Shown piece after piece: positions 16,550 through 25,150 of a stretch of DNA of 64,000 nt. The stretch's first letter is position 1; each line of letters opens with the position of its first letter. The notes beneath the pieces were generated by a model that saw only the letters and a list, made by a program, of their open reading frames with translations, made no database searches and was not told where the DNA came from. The stretch comes from Afipia sp. (GTDB lineage: Bacteria; Pseudomonadota; Alphaproteobacteria; Rhizobiales; Xanthobacteraceae): positions 620,001 through 684,000 of the forward strand of contig JAFKEQ010000001.1 in assembly GCA_017308575.1 (NCBI GenBank), in the 5' to 3' direction. Made by a program: the position numbers and the translations under genes.

Positions 16550-17059
16550 TCAGGCCTGCCGCTCTTTCAGCAACGCCTCGACATCCAGCCTGCGCGTGAA
16601 CATCGCCAGCGAGCCGTCGGGATGGCGCGGCCATTCGGCTTCCGGCCGGTCGCGGTAAAGCTCGACGCCGTTCTGGTCGGGGTCACGCAGATACAATGCC
16701 TCGCTGACACCATGGTCGCTCGCGCCGTCGAGCGGAATGCCTGCTTCCAGTACGCGATGCAGCGCATCGGCAAGCGCCGCGCGGGTCGGATAAAGAATCG
16801 CGGTATGAAACAGGCCGGTGGTGCCGGGCGCGGGCGGATGGCCGCCCTTGCTCTCCCAGGTGTTCAGGCCGATGTGGTGATGATAGCCGCCGGCCGAAAT
16901 GAACGCGGCCTGGTCGCTGTAGCGCTGCATCAGTTCGAAGCCGAGCACGTCCTGATAAAAACCCAGCGCGCGGTCGAGGTCAGCCACCTTGAGATGGACA
17001 TGGCCGATGCGGGTGCCTGCGGCGATCGGACGGAATCCAGGTCGAAGCGGATCAGTCAT
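16550..17059 (-). CDS. VOC family (glyoxalase / extradiol dioxygenase-like) protein
   Basis: A 169-residue vicinal oxygen chelate protein. GHVHLKVADLDRALGFYQDVLGF is the classic first beta-alpha-beta module with a metal His (H20 or H22), HHHIGLNTWESKGG and LFHTAILYP give further metal ligands, and LYLRDPDQNGVELYRDRP provides the metal Glu. It resembles the N-terminal half of CatE-type catechol 2,3-dioxygenase-like proteins. GGAG lies six bases before ATG 17059. It is convergent with the MFS gene, with only four bases between stops. Confidence 0.85.
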   Translation of the reverse strand: MTDPLRPGFRPIAAGTRIGHVHLKVADLDRALGFYQDVLGFELMQRYSDQAAFISAGGYHHHIGLNTWESKGGHPPAPGTTGLFHTAILYPTRAALADALHRVLEAGIPLDGASDHGVSEALYLRDPDQNGVELYRDRPEAEWPRHPDGSLAMFTRRLDVEALLKERQA

Positions 17060-17130
17060 GTCAATCTCCGATATATGAGGTCGCCGAACAAGAGATGGAG
17101 ATTTGGGGGAAATGAATCAAGCGCGAGGCG

Positions 17131-17240
17131 TCATTGCGAGGAGCCATTAGCGCGTTTACGCGCGTCTTCGACGCGCTATGGCGACGAAGCAATCCATCTT
17201 GTTCCTGCAATGGATTGCTTCGCTTCGCTTGCAATGACGG
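17131..17240. repeat. Intergenic repeat family R2, copy a, with nested 38-bp module
   Basis: The outer arms are TCATTGCGAGGAG on the left and TTCGCTTGCAATGACGG on the right; the inner arms are GACGAAGCAATCCAT and ATGGATTGCTTCG, so the whole unit folds into one long hairpin. A 38-bp module at 17144-17181 sits between GAGGAG and CGACGAAGC. Other copies are at 19176-19250, 41555-41666 and 54676-54760. Confidence 0.88.
17144..17181 (+). repeat. 38-bp nested stem-loop module, copy B
   Basis: Identical over all 38 bases to copy C at 41567-41604, 24 kb away. It starts CCATTAGCGCG and ends GACGCGCTATGG. The R2 copy at 19176 has TGAAG in its place, which marks the insertion or replacement point. Confidence 0.88.
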
Positions 17241-17248
17241 CGCTTCAT

Positions 17249-17803
17249 TCAGGGAACAAGGTCGCAGGTTTCGCCCTCGGGAATGCCGACATCGAATGTG
17301 TTGAGCGTCATCGACACCAGCGAATAGTAGCCGAGCAGGCCGACCAGTTCGACCGTCCCGGTCTCGCCGAGCATTTCGATCGCCTTGTCGTAAAGCAGCT
17401 TCGGCACGGTGTGGTTCTCGTGCAGCGCCTCGCTGAATTCGTAGACGACCTGTGCCTTCTCGTCGTCGAAGTCCGGCACATGGCGGTGATTGATCGCGTC
17501 GATGATGGCCGGATCGAGCCCGGCATCCAGCGCCATTTTCTTGTGCGCGTACCATTCGAACTGCGCGCTCCAGTGCCGCGCCGTGACGAGGATCGCCAGT
17601 TCCGACAGGCGCGGGCCAAGCGTGGTGTCGTAGCGCAGGAATGCGCCGAGCCGGCTGGCATGCCGCGCCATCTCCGGCGCGTGAATCCATGCGCGCAGTG
17701 GCGGCACCACGGTGCCGCGCTTACCGGCGACGGATTCGGCATAGATGCCCTTCTGATCGTCGCTCATTTCGCTAGGCGAAAGCTCTCTCAGGCGCATGGC
17801 CAT
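17249..17803 (-). CDS. Carboxymuconolactone decarboxylase family protein
   Basis: A 184-residue helical protein of the CMD/AhpD superfamily. The core SELAILVTARHWSAQFEWYAH has the Glu and terminal His of the family but no AhpD CxxC pair, so it is not a peroxidase partner; it is closest to the PcaC-like group, often seen in aromatic or cyclic-acid catabolism. Start at ATG 17803 or 17797; AGAGGAA lies just upstream and is better spaced for 17797. It is divergent from an acyl-CoA dehydrogenase gene. The reaction is unknown. Confidence 0.82.
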   Translation of the reverse strand: MAMRLRELSPSEMSDDQKGIYAESVAGKRGTVVPPLRAWIHAPEMARHASRLGAFLRYDTTLGPRLSELAILVTARHWSAQFEWYAHKKMALDAGLDPAIIDAINHRHVPDFDDEKAQVVYEFSEALHENHTVPKLLYDKAIEMLGETGTVELVGLLGYYSLVSMTLNTFDVGIPEGETCDLVP

Positions 17804-17984
17804 TTCCTCTGCTTCTTCAAGCGTTGCGGCATTCGGTCGTCCGCCGCTTCATTGCATGGCTACCATATCGCACCGAAGCTTGCCTGCGGGAGATGTTGAA
17901 ATCCGCCAAGCGCCCAGTACAGTCCGCCCGACAATCAACAGAGCCGCGCGCAGCGCGCGGCGACCTTCAGCCCGAGGATCATCC

Positions 17985-19169
17985 ATGGCCGATCTGGACA
18001 CATTCCGCGCCGAGACGCGCGCCTGGCTCGAGGCGAACTGCCCGCCGGAGATGCGCAAGCCGGTGACAAACGAAAGCGAGGTTTTCTGGGGCGGACGCAA
18101 CACGGTGTTCGCGTCCGAGCCGCAGCGCATCTGGTTCGAGCGCATGCGCGACAAGGGCTGGACCGTGCCGGACTGGCCGAAGGAATACGGCGGCGGCGGG
18201 CTCGATGCCGAACACACCAAGGTTCTGCGTCAGGAAATGGCGGCGATCTCGGCACGACTGCCGCTGTCAAGCTTCGGCATCTGGATGCTGGGGCCAGCGC
18301 TATTGAAATACGGCACCGAGGCGCAGAAGCGCGAGCATCTGCCGAAGATCGCAGCGGGCCTGATCCGCTGGTGCCAGGGCTATTCCGAGCCGAACGCCGG
18401 CTCCGATCTCGCTTCGCTGCAGACCCGCGCGGATGTGGACGGCGACGATTACATCATCAACGGCCAGAAGATCTGGACGTCCTATGCGAATTACGCCGAC
18501 TGGATTTTCTGTCTGGTGCGCACGGACTTTTCCGCGAAGAAACATGACGGCATCAGTTTCATCCTGTTCGACATGACATCGAAGGGTGTGTCGACCAAGC
18601 CGATCCTTTTGATCTCGGGCAAGTCGCCGTTCTGCGAAACCTTTTTCGACAACGTGCGGGTGCCGCGCTCCCACGTGGTCGGCACGGTCAATCGCGGCTG
18701 GGACGTCGCGAAGTATCTGCTTCAGCACGAGCGTTCGATGATCAGCGAAGTCGGCGAGCGCCGCGGAGCGCGTCCGCTCGGTCAGGTCGCGGCGAACTCC
18801 ATCGGCATGGATGACGACGGGCGGCTGGACGATCCGATCCTGCGCGGCCAGATCGCAGCCTTCGACGTCGATGAAGCGGCGATGGCCTGCGCGGCGGAGC
18901 GCGCCGTTGATCTGGCGAAGGCGGGGCAGGGTCATCCGGCCTATTCGTCGGCGCTGAAATATTACGGCACCGAGCTGAACAAGCGCCGCCATGAAATCCT
19001 GATGTCGTCCGGCGGCATCGATGCACTGGAGTGGGACAGCCCGCGCTCCAACGAAGGGCTCGCGGCGCGAAGCTGGCTGCGCACCAAGGCGAATTCGATC
19101 GAGGGCGGCACCAGCGAGGTGATGCTCGGCATCGTCGCCAAGCGCATCCTCGATTTGCCGGGGGCTTAG
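17985..19169 (+). CDS. Acyl-CoA dehydrogenase, first of a pair
   Basis: A 394-residue FAD flavoenzyme. The N-terminal helical domain starts MADLDTFRAETRAWLEANCP; the FAD/acyl contact region is RWCQGYSEPNAGSDLASLQT and IINGQKIWTSYA; the C-terminal domain ends SIEGGTSEVMLGIVAKRILDL, a standard FAD-binding signature. The frame is open upstream to 17796, but that part reads as non-coding and ATG 17985 fits the family. It is followed after a repeat by a second acyl-CoA dehydrogenase; such pairs often form heteromers acting on ring-containing acyl-CoAs, as in sterol degradation, but the substrate here is unknown. Confidence 0.92.
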   Translation: MADLDTFRAETRAWLEANCPPEMRKPVTNESEVFWGGRNTVFASEPQRIWFERMRDKGWTVPDWPKEYGGGGLDAEHTKVLRQEMAAISARLPLSSFGIWMLGPALLKYGTEAQKREHLPKIAAGLIRWCQGYSEPNAGSDLASLQTRADVDGDDYIINGQKIWTSYANYADWIFCLVRTDFSAKKHDGISFILFDMTSKGVSTKPILLISGKSPFCETFFDNVRVPRSHVVGTVNRGWDVAKYLLQHERSMISEVGERRGARPLGQVAANSIGMDDDGRLDDPILRGQIAAFDVDEAAMACAAERAVDLAKAGQGHPAYSSALKYYGTELNKRRHEILMSSGGIDALEWDSPRSNEGLAARSWLRTKANSIEGGTSEVMLGIVAKRILDLPGA

Positions 19170-19175
19170 CACTTG

Positions 19176-19250
19176 TCATTGCGAGGAGTGAAGCGACGAA
19201 GCAATCCAGCTTTTTAAGAGTGGATTGCTTAGCTTCGCTCGCAATGACGG
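19176..19250. repeat. Intergenic repeat family R2, copy b (no nested module)
   Basis: TCATTGCGAGGAG-TGAAG-CGACGAAGCAATCCAG pairs with TGGATTGCTTAGC and CGCTCGCAATGACGG. It fills the gap between the two acyl-CoA dehydrogenase genes and would form a hairpin in their shared mRNA. It shows what an R2 unit looks like without the 38-bp module. Confidence 0.88.
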
Positions 19251-19291
19251 CCGAAACGAATTGAAATTTATCTGATCGATTGGAACGCTCA

Positions 19292-20431
19292 ATGGCTCTC
19301 CTCCTTACCGAAGAACAATCCATGCTGCGCGACAGTGCGCGCGGCCTCATCAGCGACAAGGCGCCGGTGGCGCATCTGCGCAAGCTGCGCGACAGCAACG
19401 ACGCAACCGGCTTCTCGCGCGATCTCTGGAAGACCTTTGCCGATATGGGCTTCTCCGGCCTTCTGGTGCCGGAAGAATTCGGCGGCAGCGGGCTTGGCTA
19501 TGTGGAAGCGGGCGTGGTGATGGAGGAAATCGGCCGCACGCTGATGCCGTCGCCGTTTCTCTCCACCAGCGTGGTCGCGGCCACGGCGCTGAGCCGCGGC
19601 GGCAGCGCGGCGCAGAAATCCGAACATCTGGCGAAGATTGCGACAGGCGGCCTGATTGCCACGCTTGCGGTGGATGAAGGTGCCAAGCATCGCCCGCTCA
19701 AGACCGCGATGCAGGCGACGCGCGCGGGCAACGGCTTCAGGCTCAAGGGCGCGAAGGCGCTGGTGGTGGACGGTCATGTCGCGGACCTTCTGATTGTCGC
19801 CGCGCGTAGCGCGGGCAAGGCGGGCGAGCGCGAAGGCCTGACGCTGTTTCTGGTCAATCCGAAGGCCAAGGGCGTCGCGATCGAACGCACCGCAATGGTC
19901 GATGCGCATAATGCCGCGCGCATCGTGTTCGACGATTTCGAGGTGACGGCCGATCATGTGCTCGGCGAGGTCGATCAGGGCGGCGCTCTGCTGGACGGCG
20001 TTCTCAATGCCGGTCGCGCGGCAGTGGCGTCGGAGCTTGTCGGCCTCGGCGAAGAGGCCTTCACGCGCACGGTGGCCTATATCAAGGAGCGCAAGCAGTT
20101 CGGTAAATTGATCGGCGAATTTCAGGCGCTGCAGCACCGCGCCGCGCATCTCTATACAGAGATCGAAATGGCGAAGGCCGCGGCGATGAAGGCGCAGCAG
20201 GCGCTGGATGCGGATTTCGCTCACGCGGATGCGGCGGTGGCGGTCGCCAAGGCGAAGGCCGGATCGGTCGCAACGCTGGCGGTGCAGGAAGCGGTGCAGA
20301 TGCATGGCGGCGTCGGCATGACCGATGCATTCGACATCGGCTTCTTCATGAAGCGCGCGAGGGTGTGTCAGGAGCTGTTCGGCGACTTCGCGTTCCACGC
20401 CGAACGGCTCGCGGAGATGAAGGGATATTGA
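19292..20431 (+). CDS. Acyl-CoA dehydrogenase, second of a pair
   Basis: A 379-residue acyl-CoA dehydrogenase. It starts MALLLTEEQSMLRDSARGLI, has FADMGFSGLLVPEEFGGSGLGYVEAGVVMEE-type N-terminal features, and a C-terminal domain with YIKERKQFGKLIGEFQALQH (FAD and acyl-CoA contact) and VQMHGGVGMTDAFDIGFFMKR. In the middle domain the usual FAD-contact residues are weak (ATLAVDEGAKHRP), typical of the less catalytic partner in heteromeric enzymes. ATG 19292 is the family start; the TTG at 19280 is less likely. It is probably cotranscribed with the first dehydrogenase. Confidence 0.9.
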   Translation: MALLLTEEQSMLRDSARGLISDKAPVAHLRKLRDSNDATGFSRDLWKTFADMGFSGLLVPEEFGGSGLGYVEAGVVMEEIGRTLMPSPFLSTSVVAATALSRGGSAAQKSEHLAKIATGGLIATLAVDEGAKHRPLKTAMQATRAGNGFRLKGAKALVVDGHVADLLIVAARSAGKAGEREGLTLFLVNPKAKGVAIERTAMVDAHNAARIVFDDFEVTADHVLGEVDQGGALLDGVLNAGRAAVASELVGLGEEAFTRTVAYIKERKQFGKLIGEFQALQHRAAHLYTEIEMAKAAAMKAQQALDADFAHADAAVAVAKAKAGSVATLAVQEAVQMHGGVGMTDAFDIGFFMKRARVCQELFGDFAFHAERLAEMKGY

Positions 20432-20443
20432 CTTTCGCGGTCT

Positions 20444-20556
20444 GTCATTGCCGGGCATAGCCCGTCGAAGACGGGCGTGAACGCCCTTACGACCCGGCGA
20501 TCCATCCTTTTGAATCTACTCTTTAGATGGATGCGCGGGTCAAGCCCGCGCATGAC
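20444..20556. repeat. Intergenic repeat family R5, copy a, with inverted 38-bp module
   Basis: GTCATTGCCGGG at the left and GATCCATCC, then ATGGATGCGCGGGTC with AAGCCCGCGCATGAC at the right. Copy b is at 38082-38169. Copy a carries a diverged 38-bp module in reverse orientation at 20455-20492. It separates convergent acyl-CoA dehydrogenase and solute-binding protein genes. Confidence 0.75.
20455..20492 (-). repeat. 38-bp nested stem-loop module, copy D (inverted, diverged)
   Basis: Aligned by eye to the reverse complement of copy B it matches at 30 of 38 positions without gaps. In the stem G-C-G-C-G-T-C / G-A-C-G-C-G-C, position 8 changes G to C and its partner position 20 changes C to G, so pairing is kept. 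The loop GAA is unchanged. Confidence 0.7.
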
Positions 20557-20586
20557 GATCTCGTAGATAGGTCGATTTCGGGAAAA

Positions 20587-21636
20587 CTACCTGATCGGCG
20601 GGGCATACTGGATTCCGCCCGCGTTCCAGAGCTGGTTCAGCCCGCGCGGAATTTTCAGCTTGGAGTCTTCGCCGACGTTGCGGTCGTAGACTTCGCCATA
20701 GTTGCCGACGTGACGGATGATGCGCGCGGCCCAGTCGCGCGACAGGTCCATTTCCTCGCCATAAGCGCCCTCGGTGCCGAGAAGGCGCATGATGTCGGGC
20801 TTCTTCGACTTCAGTGCCTGGTCGATGTTCTTCGAGGTGACGCCGAGTTCTTCCGCATTGAGCATGGCGTAGATCGTCCACTTCACGATCAGCAGCCATT
20901 CGTCGTCGCGCTGGCGCACCACCGGAGCCAGCGGCTCCTTGGAGATCACGTCCGGCAGGATGACGTGTTCGTTGGGCTTGGTCAGGCGCAGCCGCAACGC
21001 GTAAAGCTGCGAGACGTCCGTGGTCAGCACGTCGCATTGAGCGGAGTCATAAGCCTTGAGCGTTTCTTCAAGGCTCGGGAAGTTCATTTCCTGATACTTG
21101 ATGTTGTTGGCGCGGAAATAGTCCGCGAGATTGAGCTGGGTCGTGGTCCCGGCCTGCACGCAGACCTTGCTGCCGTCGAGTTCGAGCGCCGACGAGATGT
21201 TGCGCGACTGGCGCACCATGAAGCCTTCGCCGTCGTAATAGGCGACGGCGGCGAAGTTCAGGCCGTATTCGGTTTCGCGCGACATGCTCCATGTCGAGTT
21301 GCGCGACAGGATGTCCACCTTGCGGTTGCGCAGCTCCTTGAAGCGTTCGTTGGCGTCGAGCGGAACGAACTTCACCTTGTTCGGATCGTTGAAGATCGCG
21401 GCCGCCACGGCGCGGCAGATGTCCACGTCGAAGCCGGACCAGTTGCCCTTGTCGTCCGGCATCGAGAAGCCGGGCAGGCCGGTGTTGACGCCGCACAGCA
21501 CGGCGTCGCGGCGGATGGTCCGTTTCAGCGTCCGCGTGTCGTAGCGCTCATAGGCGATGGCGCCGGCGGCGATCGCGATCGCGATGGCGAGGCCGATCAG
21601 GAGACCGGAGCGAAACGAACGCTGAAAGAAAGCCAT
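20587..21636 (-). CDS. General L-amino acid ABC transporter solute-binding protein (AapJ-like)
   Basis: A periplasmic binding protein of 349 residues in the family-3 (SBP_bac_3) fold. An N-terminal hydrophobic segment (SGLLIGLAIAIAIAAGAIAY) serves as signal or anchor, then LCGVNTGLPGFSMPDDKGNW and SGFDVDICRAVAAAIF, characteristic of AapJ/BztA proteins that bind glutamate, aspartate and other L-amino acids. The frame is open to 21747, but MAFFQRSF at 21636 gives the right start. The permease and ATPase genes (aapQMP) that usually follow are absent; the gene ends beside a repeat, so this is an orphan copy or its partners lie elsewhere. Confidence 0.87.
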   Translation of the reverse strand: MAFFQRSFRSGLLIGLAIAIAIAAGAIAYERYDTRTLKRTIRRDAVLCGVNTGLPGFSMPDDKGNWSGFDVDICRAVAAAIFNDPNKVKFVPLDANERFKELRNRKVDILSRNSTWSMSRETEYGLNFAAVAYYDGEGFMVRQSRNISSALELDGSKVCVQAGTTTQLNLADYFRANNIKYQEMNFPSLEETLKAYDSAQCDVLTTDVSQLYALRLRLTKPNEHVILPDVISKEPLAPVVRQRDDEWLLIVKWTIYAMLNAEELGVTSKNIDQALKSKKPDIMRLLGTEGAYGEEMDLSRDWAARIIRHVGNYGEVYDRNVGEDSKLKIPRGLNQLWNAGGIQYAPPIR

Positions 21637-21691
21637 GAAAATATCCCGCTGGTGATGCGTGCGTGGAAACGAATGAAGCGTGCGCCGAAGT

Positions 21692-22294
21692 TCAGATTTC
21701 CGGCCGCTGGCGGATGATGACCTTGGTGCCGACCGGAACGCGTTCATAGAGATCGGTCACGTCGGCGTTGACGAGGCGGAAGCATCCGGAGGACACGGCG
21801 CTGCCGATGGTCTGCGGCTGGTTGGTGCCGTGAATGCGATAGACGGTCGCGCCAAGATAAAGCGCGCGCGCGCCCATCGGATTGCCCGGGCCGCCCGCCA
21901 TGAAGCGCGGCAGATAGGGCTGGCGCTGGATCATTTCCGGCGGTGGCGTCCAGTCCGGCCATTCCTGCTTGCGCGAGATCTTCTGCAGGCCCTGCCACTG
22001 GAAGCCCTCACGTCCGACGCCGATGCCGTAGCGCAGCGCGCGGCCGTTGCCCTGGATCAGGTAAAGAAAGCGCTCGGACGTGCTGATGATGATGGTGCCC
22101 GGCGGCTCGGTGGTGCGATAGAACACCATGGTGCGCTTGTATTCCGGCGGCAGTTCTTCATCCGCCTCGTTGGGAATGTAGCCCGGCTGATCGCCGATGT
22201 TCATCTCGCGGCCCTGCGCGAAGGCCTGCGGCGCCGTGCCCCAAAAGCCGACAAACAACACTGCCGCCAGAGCGAGAGATCGGATGATGTTCAT
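21692..22294 (-). CDS. L,D-transpeptidase (YkuD domain)
   Basis: A 200-residue secreted peptidoglycan enzyme. The signal peptide is MNIIRSLALAAVLFVGFWGT ending APQAFAQG. The YkuD catalytic motif is complete, with H155 in YRIHGTNQP and C171 in SSGCFRLVN. The region TIIISTSERFLYLIQGNG is the usual start of the domain. Such enzymes make 3-3 cross-links or attach outer-membrane proteins to peptidoglycan. It sits between the bd oxidase genes and the AapJ-like gene, all on the minus strand but with separate gaps, so an operon is not evident. Confidence 0.93.
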   Translation of the reverse strand: MNIIRSLALAAVLFVGFWGTAPQAFAQGREMNIGDQPGYIPNEADEELPPEYKRTMVFYRTTEPPGTIIISTSERFLYLIQGNGRALRYGIGVGREGFQWQGLQKISRKQEWPDWTPPPEMIQRQPYLPRFMAGGPGNPMGARALYLGATVYRIHGTNQPQTIGSAVSSGCFRLVNADVTDLYERVPVGTKVIIRQRPEI

Positions 22295-22422
22295 GTCGAG
22301 AATCCCGCGTTGATCGGTGCCCCGAGGGCATCAAAGCCGAGCCGCGCGGTGCTGGCAAGCCATCGCGCGCGGAGATGTCCGAGCTTGTGTCGTAAATCCT
22401 TAAAATATCTCTGAAATCGCAA

Positions 22423-22554
22423 CTAATGCGGCGCGATCCAGAGTCGCAGAATGTAGGCGAGCGTGGCGACGCTGCCGGTGCCGAGCAGCCACAGCGCCAC
22501 GAACCACACAAGGCGTTGCGCCAGCGGCCGCTCCGTGTCGCGCGACGCCATCAT
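22423..22554 (-). CDS. Small bd-oxidase subunit, DUF2474 (CydX-like)
   Basis: A 43-residue single-span protein: MMASRDTERPLAQRLVWFVA leading into LWLLGTGSVATLAYILRLWIAPH. It matches the DUF2474 family of small proteins encoded after cyanide-insensitive bd oxidase genes, a functional analogue of CydX that stabilises the haem centre. Its ATG overlaps the cydB stop (ATGA, 22551-22554), so the two are translationally coupled. The coding evidence is position, overlap and the transmembrane helix. Confidence 0.85.
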   Translation of the reverse strand: MMASRDTERPLAQRLVWFVALWLLGTGSVATLAYILRLWIAPH

Positions 22555-23564
22555 GAATGATAGCCGCCGCTGTCGGCGTGGACCTTGCCGCGGAAGACCC
22601 AGTAGGCCCATGCAGTGTAGGCGAGAATGACCGGCACCAGAATCGCGACGCCGTAGATCATGAAGCCGAGGCTGTTGGCGGGCGCGGCCGCCTGCCAGAT
22701 CGTCACGCTTTGCGGCACGATGTAGGGATACATGCTGACGCCGAGGCCGGCATAGGTGATCGCGAACAGCACCAGCGACAGCACGAAGGGCCGATAGTCG
22801 TGCTTGTCGGCGATGCTCTTCAGCAGCACGAGGGTGATCGCGGCAACGGCGACTGGAATCGGCGCGGTGAAGAGAATGTTCGGCCATGCGAACCAGCGTC
22901 GCCAGTAGTCGGCCTGCAGGAATGGCGTCGCGAGGCTGACGGCGACGATGGCCACCAGCGTCGCGACCAGCAGCCACAGGCTGAGGCGATAGGCCTGATC
23001 GCGCAGGTCGCCGGTGGTCTTCATCACCAGCCATGTCGCGCCGAGCAGTCCGTATCCGGCGACGACGGCAAAGCCGGTCAGCAGGCTGAACGGCGTCAGC
23101 CAGTCCCACCAGCCGCCCGCGTAATGACGGCCCTCGACGGCAACGCCCTGCAGGATCGCGCCGAGCGCGATGCCCTGCGCCATCGCAGCGACCAGCGAGC
23201 CGCCCGCGAAGGCGATGTCCCAGCGGTTGCGCTCGCTTTGCGTGCGCCAGCGGAATTCGAAGGCGACGCCGCGAAACACGAGGCCGATCAGCATGGCGAT
23301 GATCGGCGTGTAGATCGCGGGCATCAGGATCGCATAGGCCAGCGGAAACGCCGCCATCAGCCCGCCGCCGCCGAGCACCAGCCATGTCTCGTTGCCGTCC
23401 CACACGGGGGCGACGGTGTTCATCATTACGTCGCGATCCTGCTTGTGCGGAAACAGCGGAAACAGCATGCCGATGCCGAGATCGAAGCCGTCCATCACGA
23501 CATACATGAAGACCGCGAAGGCGATGATGAAGGCCCAAAGCATTGCGATGTCGAAGGAGGCCAT
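22551..23564 (-). CDS. cydB: Cytochrome bd ubiquinol oxidase subunit II, cyanide-insensitive type
   Basis: A 337-residue polytopic inner-membrane protein, subunit II of quinol oxidase bd. MDGFDLGIGMLFP and WDGNETWLVLGGGGLMAAFP are hallmark CydB/CioB segments. ATG 23564 is chosen because AGGGG lies eight bases upstream; the GTG at 23573 would overlap the cydA stop. The order cydA, cydB, DUF2474 gene with a 5-base gap and then a 4-base overlap is a tight operon. It supports respiration at low oxygen or under cyanide or sulfide stress. Confidence 0.94.
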   Translation of the reverse strand: MASFDIAMLWAFIIAFAVFMYVVMDGFDLGIGMLFPLFPHKQDRDVMMNTVAPVWDGNETWLVLGGGGLMAAFPLAYAILMPAIYTPIIAMLIGLVFRGVAFEFRWRTQSERNRWDIAFAGGSLVAAMAQGIALGAILQGVAVEGRHYAGGWWDWLTPFSLLTGFAVVAGYGLLGATWLVMKTTGDLRDQAYRLSLWLLVATLVAIVAVSLATPFLQADYWRRWFAWPNILFTAPIPVAVAAITLVLLKSIADKHDYRPFVLSLVLFAITYAGLGVSMYPYIVPQSVTIWQAAAPANSLGFMIYGVAILVPVILAYTAWAYWVFRGKVHADSGGYHS

Positions 23565-23569
23565 CTCGA

Positions 23570-24964
23570 TCACCCCTGTACCTGCGTGGCGGGCGTGATG
23601 CCGGCGGCACGCGCCGGAATGTCGGCGCGCGGGCCTTCCTCGCCATGATGCGGCGGCTGGTGCATCAGGCGCAGGATGTAGAACACGCCCATGCCGAACA
23701 CGATGAAATAGACCACGATGAAGGCGATCAGCGACGACGCCACCGCCGGCGCATCGAGCGGCGAGGCGGAATCGATGGTGCGCAGCATGCCGTAGACCGT
23801 GAACGGCTGGCGTCCCGCTTCAGTGGTCACCCAGCCTGCAAGCACGGCGACAAAGCCCGCCGGTCCCATCGCCAGCGCGTAGCGATGCAGCAGCTTCGAG
23901 TCATAAAGCTTGCCGCGCCAGCGCATGAACAGGCTGAGCAGGCCGATGCCGAGCATCAGGAATCCGATGCCGACCATGATGCGGAACGACCAGAACACCA
24001 GACCGATCTTGGGCCAGTTCTCGCGCGGCACGGTATCGAGGCCGTTGAGCGGCGCATCCAGCGAATGCTTGAGGATCAGCGACGAGGCTTTCGGAATCTC
24101 GATGGAATATTTCACCTTCGCTTCGTCCTGATCGGGAATGCCGAACAGGATCAGCGGTGCGCCGTCGGGATGGCTCTGGAAGTGGCCTTCCATCGCCATC
24201 ACCTTGACGGGCTGGTGCTCCAGCGTGTTGAGGCCGTGCTGGTCGCCCGCGAGAATTTGGATCGGCGCGACAATGGTCGCCATCCACATCGCCATGGAGA
24301 ACATCACGCGCGCGCCTTCCAGCCGCGTGTTCCGGAGCAGGTGCCACGCGCCGACGCCACCAACCACGAAGGCGGTGGTGAGATAGGCCGCGAGCACCAT
24401 GTGCACGAGGCGATAGGGGAAGGACGGATTGAAGATCACCTTCCACCAGTCCGCGGCGACGAACTGTCCCGACGAGTTCATGGCGAAGCCCGCGGGCGTC
24501 TGCATCCAGGAATTGGCCGAGAGAATCCAGAACGCGGAAATCAGCGTGCCGATGGCGACCATCAGGGTCGCGAAGAAATGCAGCTTGTGGCCGACGCGCT
24601 CCAGCCCGAACAGCATTACGCCGAGGAATCCCGCCTCGAGAAAGAATGCGGTGAGCACTTCATAGGCCATCAGCGGGCCGATCACGGGGCCGGTCTTGTC
24701 GGAGAACACCGACCAGTTGGTGCCGAACTGATACGACATCACGATGCCGGAAACGACGCCCATGCCGAAGGCGACGGCGAAAATCTTCAGCCAGTAATTG
24801 AAGAGATTGATGAAGACTTCGCGGCCGGTCCATAGCCAGAGCGCTTCGAGGACGGCGAGGTAGCTTGCAAGGCCGATGGAGAAGGCCGGAAACACGATGT
24901 GAAAGCTCATCGTGAAGGAAAATTGCAGGCGCGCCAGCGTGATGGCGTCGAGACCGTCGAACAT
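23570..24964 (-). CDS. cydA: Cytochrome bd ubiquinol oxidase subunit I, cyanide-insensitive type
   Basis: A 464-residue subunit I carrying the haems. MFDGLDAITLARLQFSFTMS followed by FHIVFPAFSIG holds the first conserved His; MSYQFGTNWSVFSDKTGPVIGP and FFLEAGFLGVMLFG are typical. The quinol loop is short, as in the CIO-type enzymes, which fits the DUF2474 third gene. The longer frame to 25048 is rejected because ATG 24964 has GGGAGG at the right distance. No clear FNR/FixK box (TTGAT-N4-ATCAA) is seen upstream. No cydDC genes are in the window. Confidence 0.94.
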   Translation of the reverse strand: MFDGLDAITLARLQFSFTMSFHIVFPAFSIGLASYLAVLEALWLWTGREVFINLFNYWLKIFAVAFGMGVVSGIVMSYQFGTNWSVFSDKTGPVIGPLMAYEVLTAFFLEAGFLGVMLFGLERVGHKLHFFATLMVAIGTLISAFWILSANSWMQTPAGFAMNSSGQFVAADWWKVIFNPSFPYRLVHMVLAAYLTTAFVVGGVGAWHLLRNTRLEGARVMFSMAMWMATIVAPIQILAGDQHGLNTLEHQPVKVMAMEGHFQSHPDGAPLILFGIPDQDEAKVKYSIEIPKASSLILKHSLDAPLNGLDTVPRENWPKIGLVFWSFRIMVGIGFLMLGIGLLSLFMRWRGKLYDSKLLHRYALAMGPAGFVAVLAGWVTTEAGRQPFTVYGMLRTIDSASPLDAPAVASSLIAFIVVYFIVFGMGVFYILRLMHQPPHHGEEGPRADIPARAAGITPATQVQG

Positions 24965-25150
24965 CGCGGACCTCCCAAGAACCAATCCGCGGATGCTATA
25001 ACATGCCGGACGCAGCGGGGATAACTGCCGTACTGCACAATGTTGCATGGCAAGGGTGCAATCGCGCCTGCGGCAAACTATCCCTGCGCTTGGAGCGGCC
25101 CGGCGGTGTCGTCCGGCGACCGGAGAGGTGATGCCGTGGCGGACGCGGCG

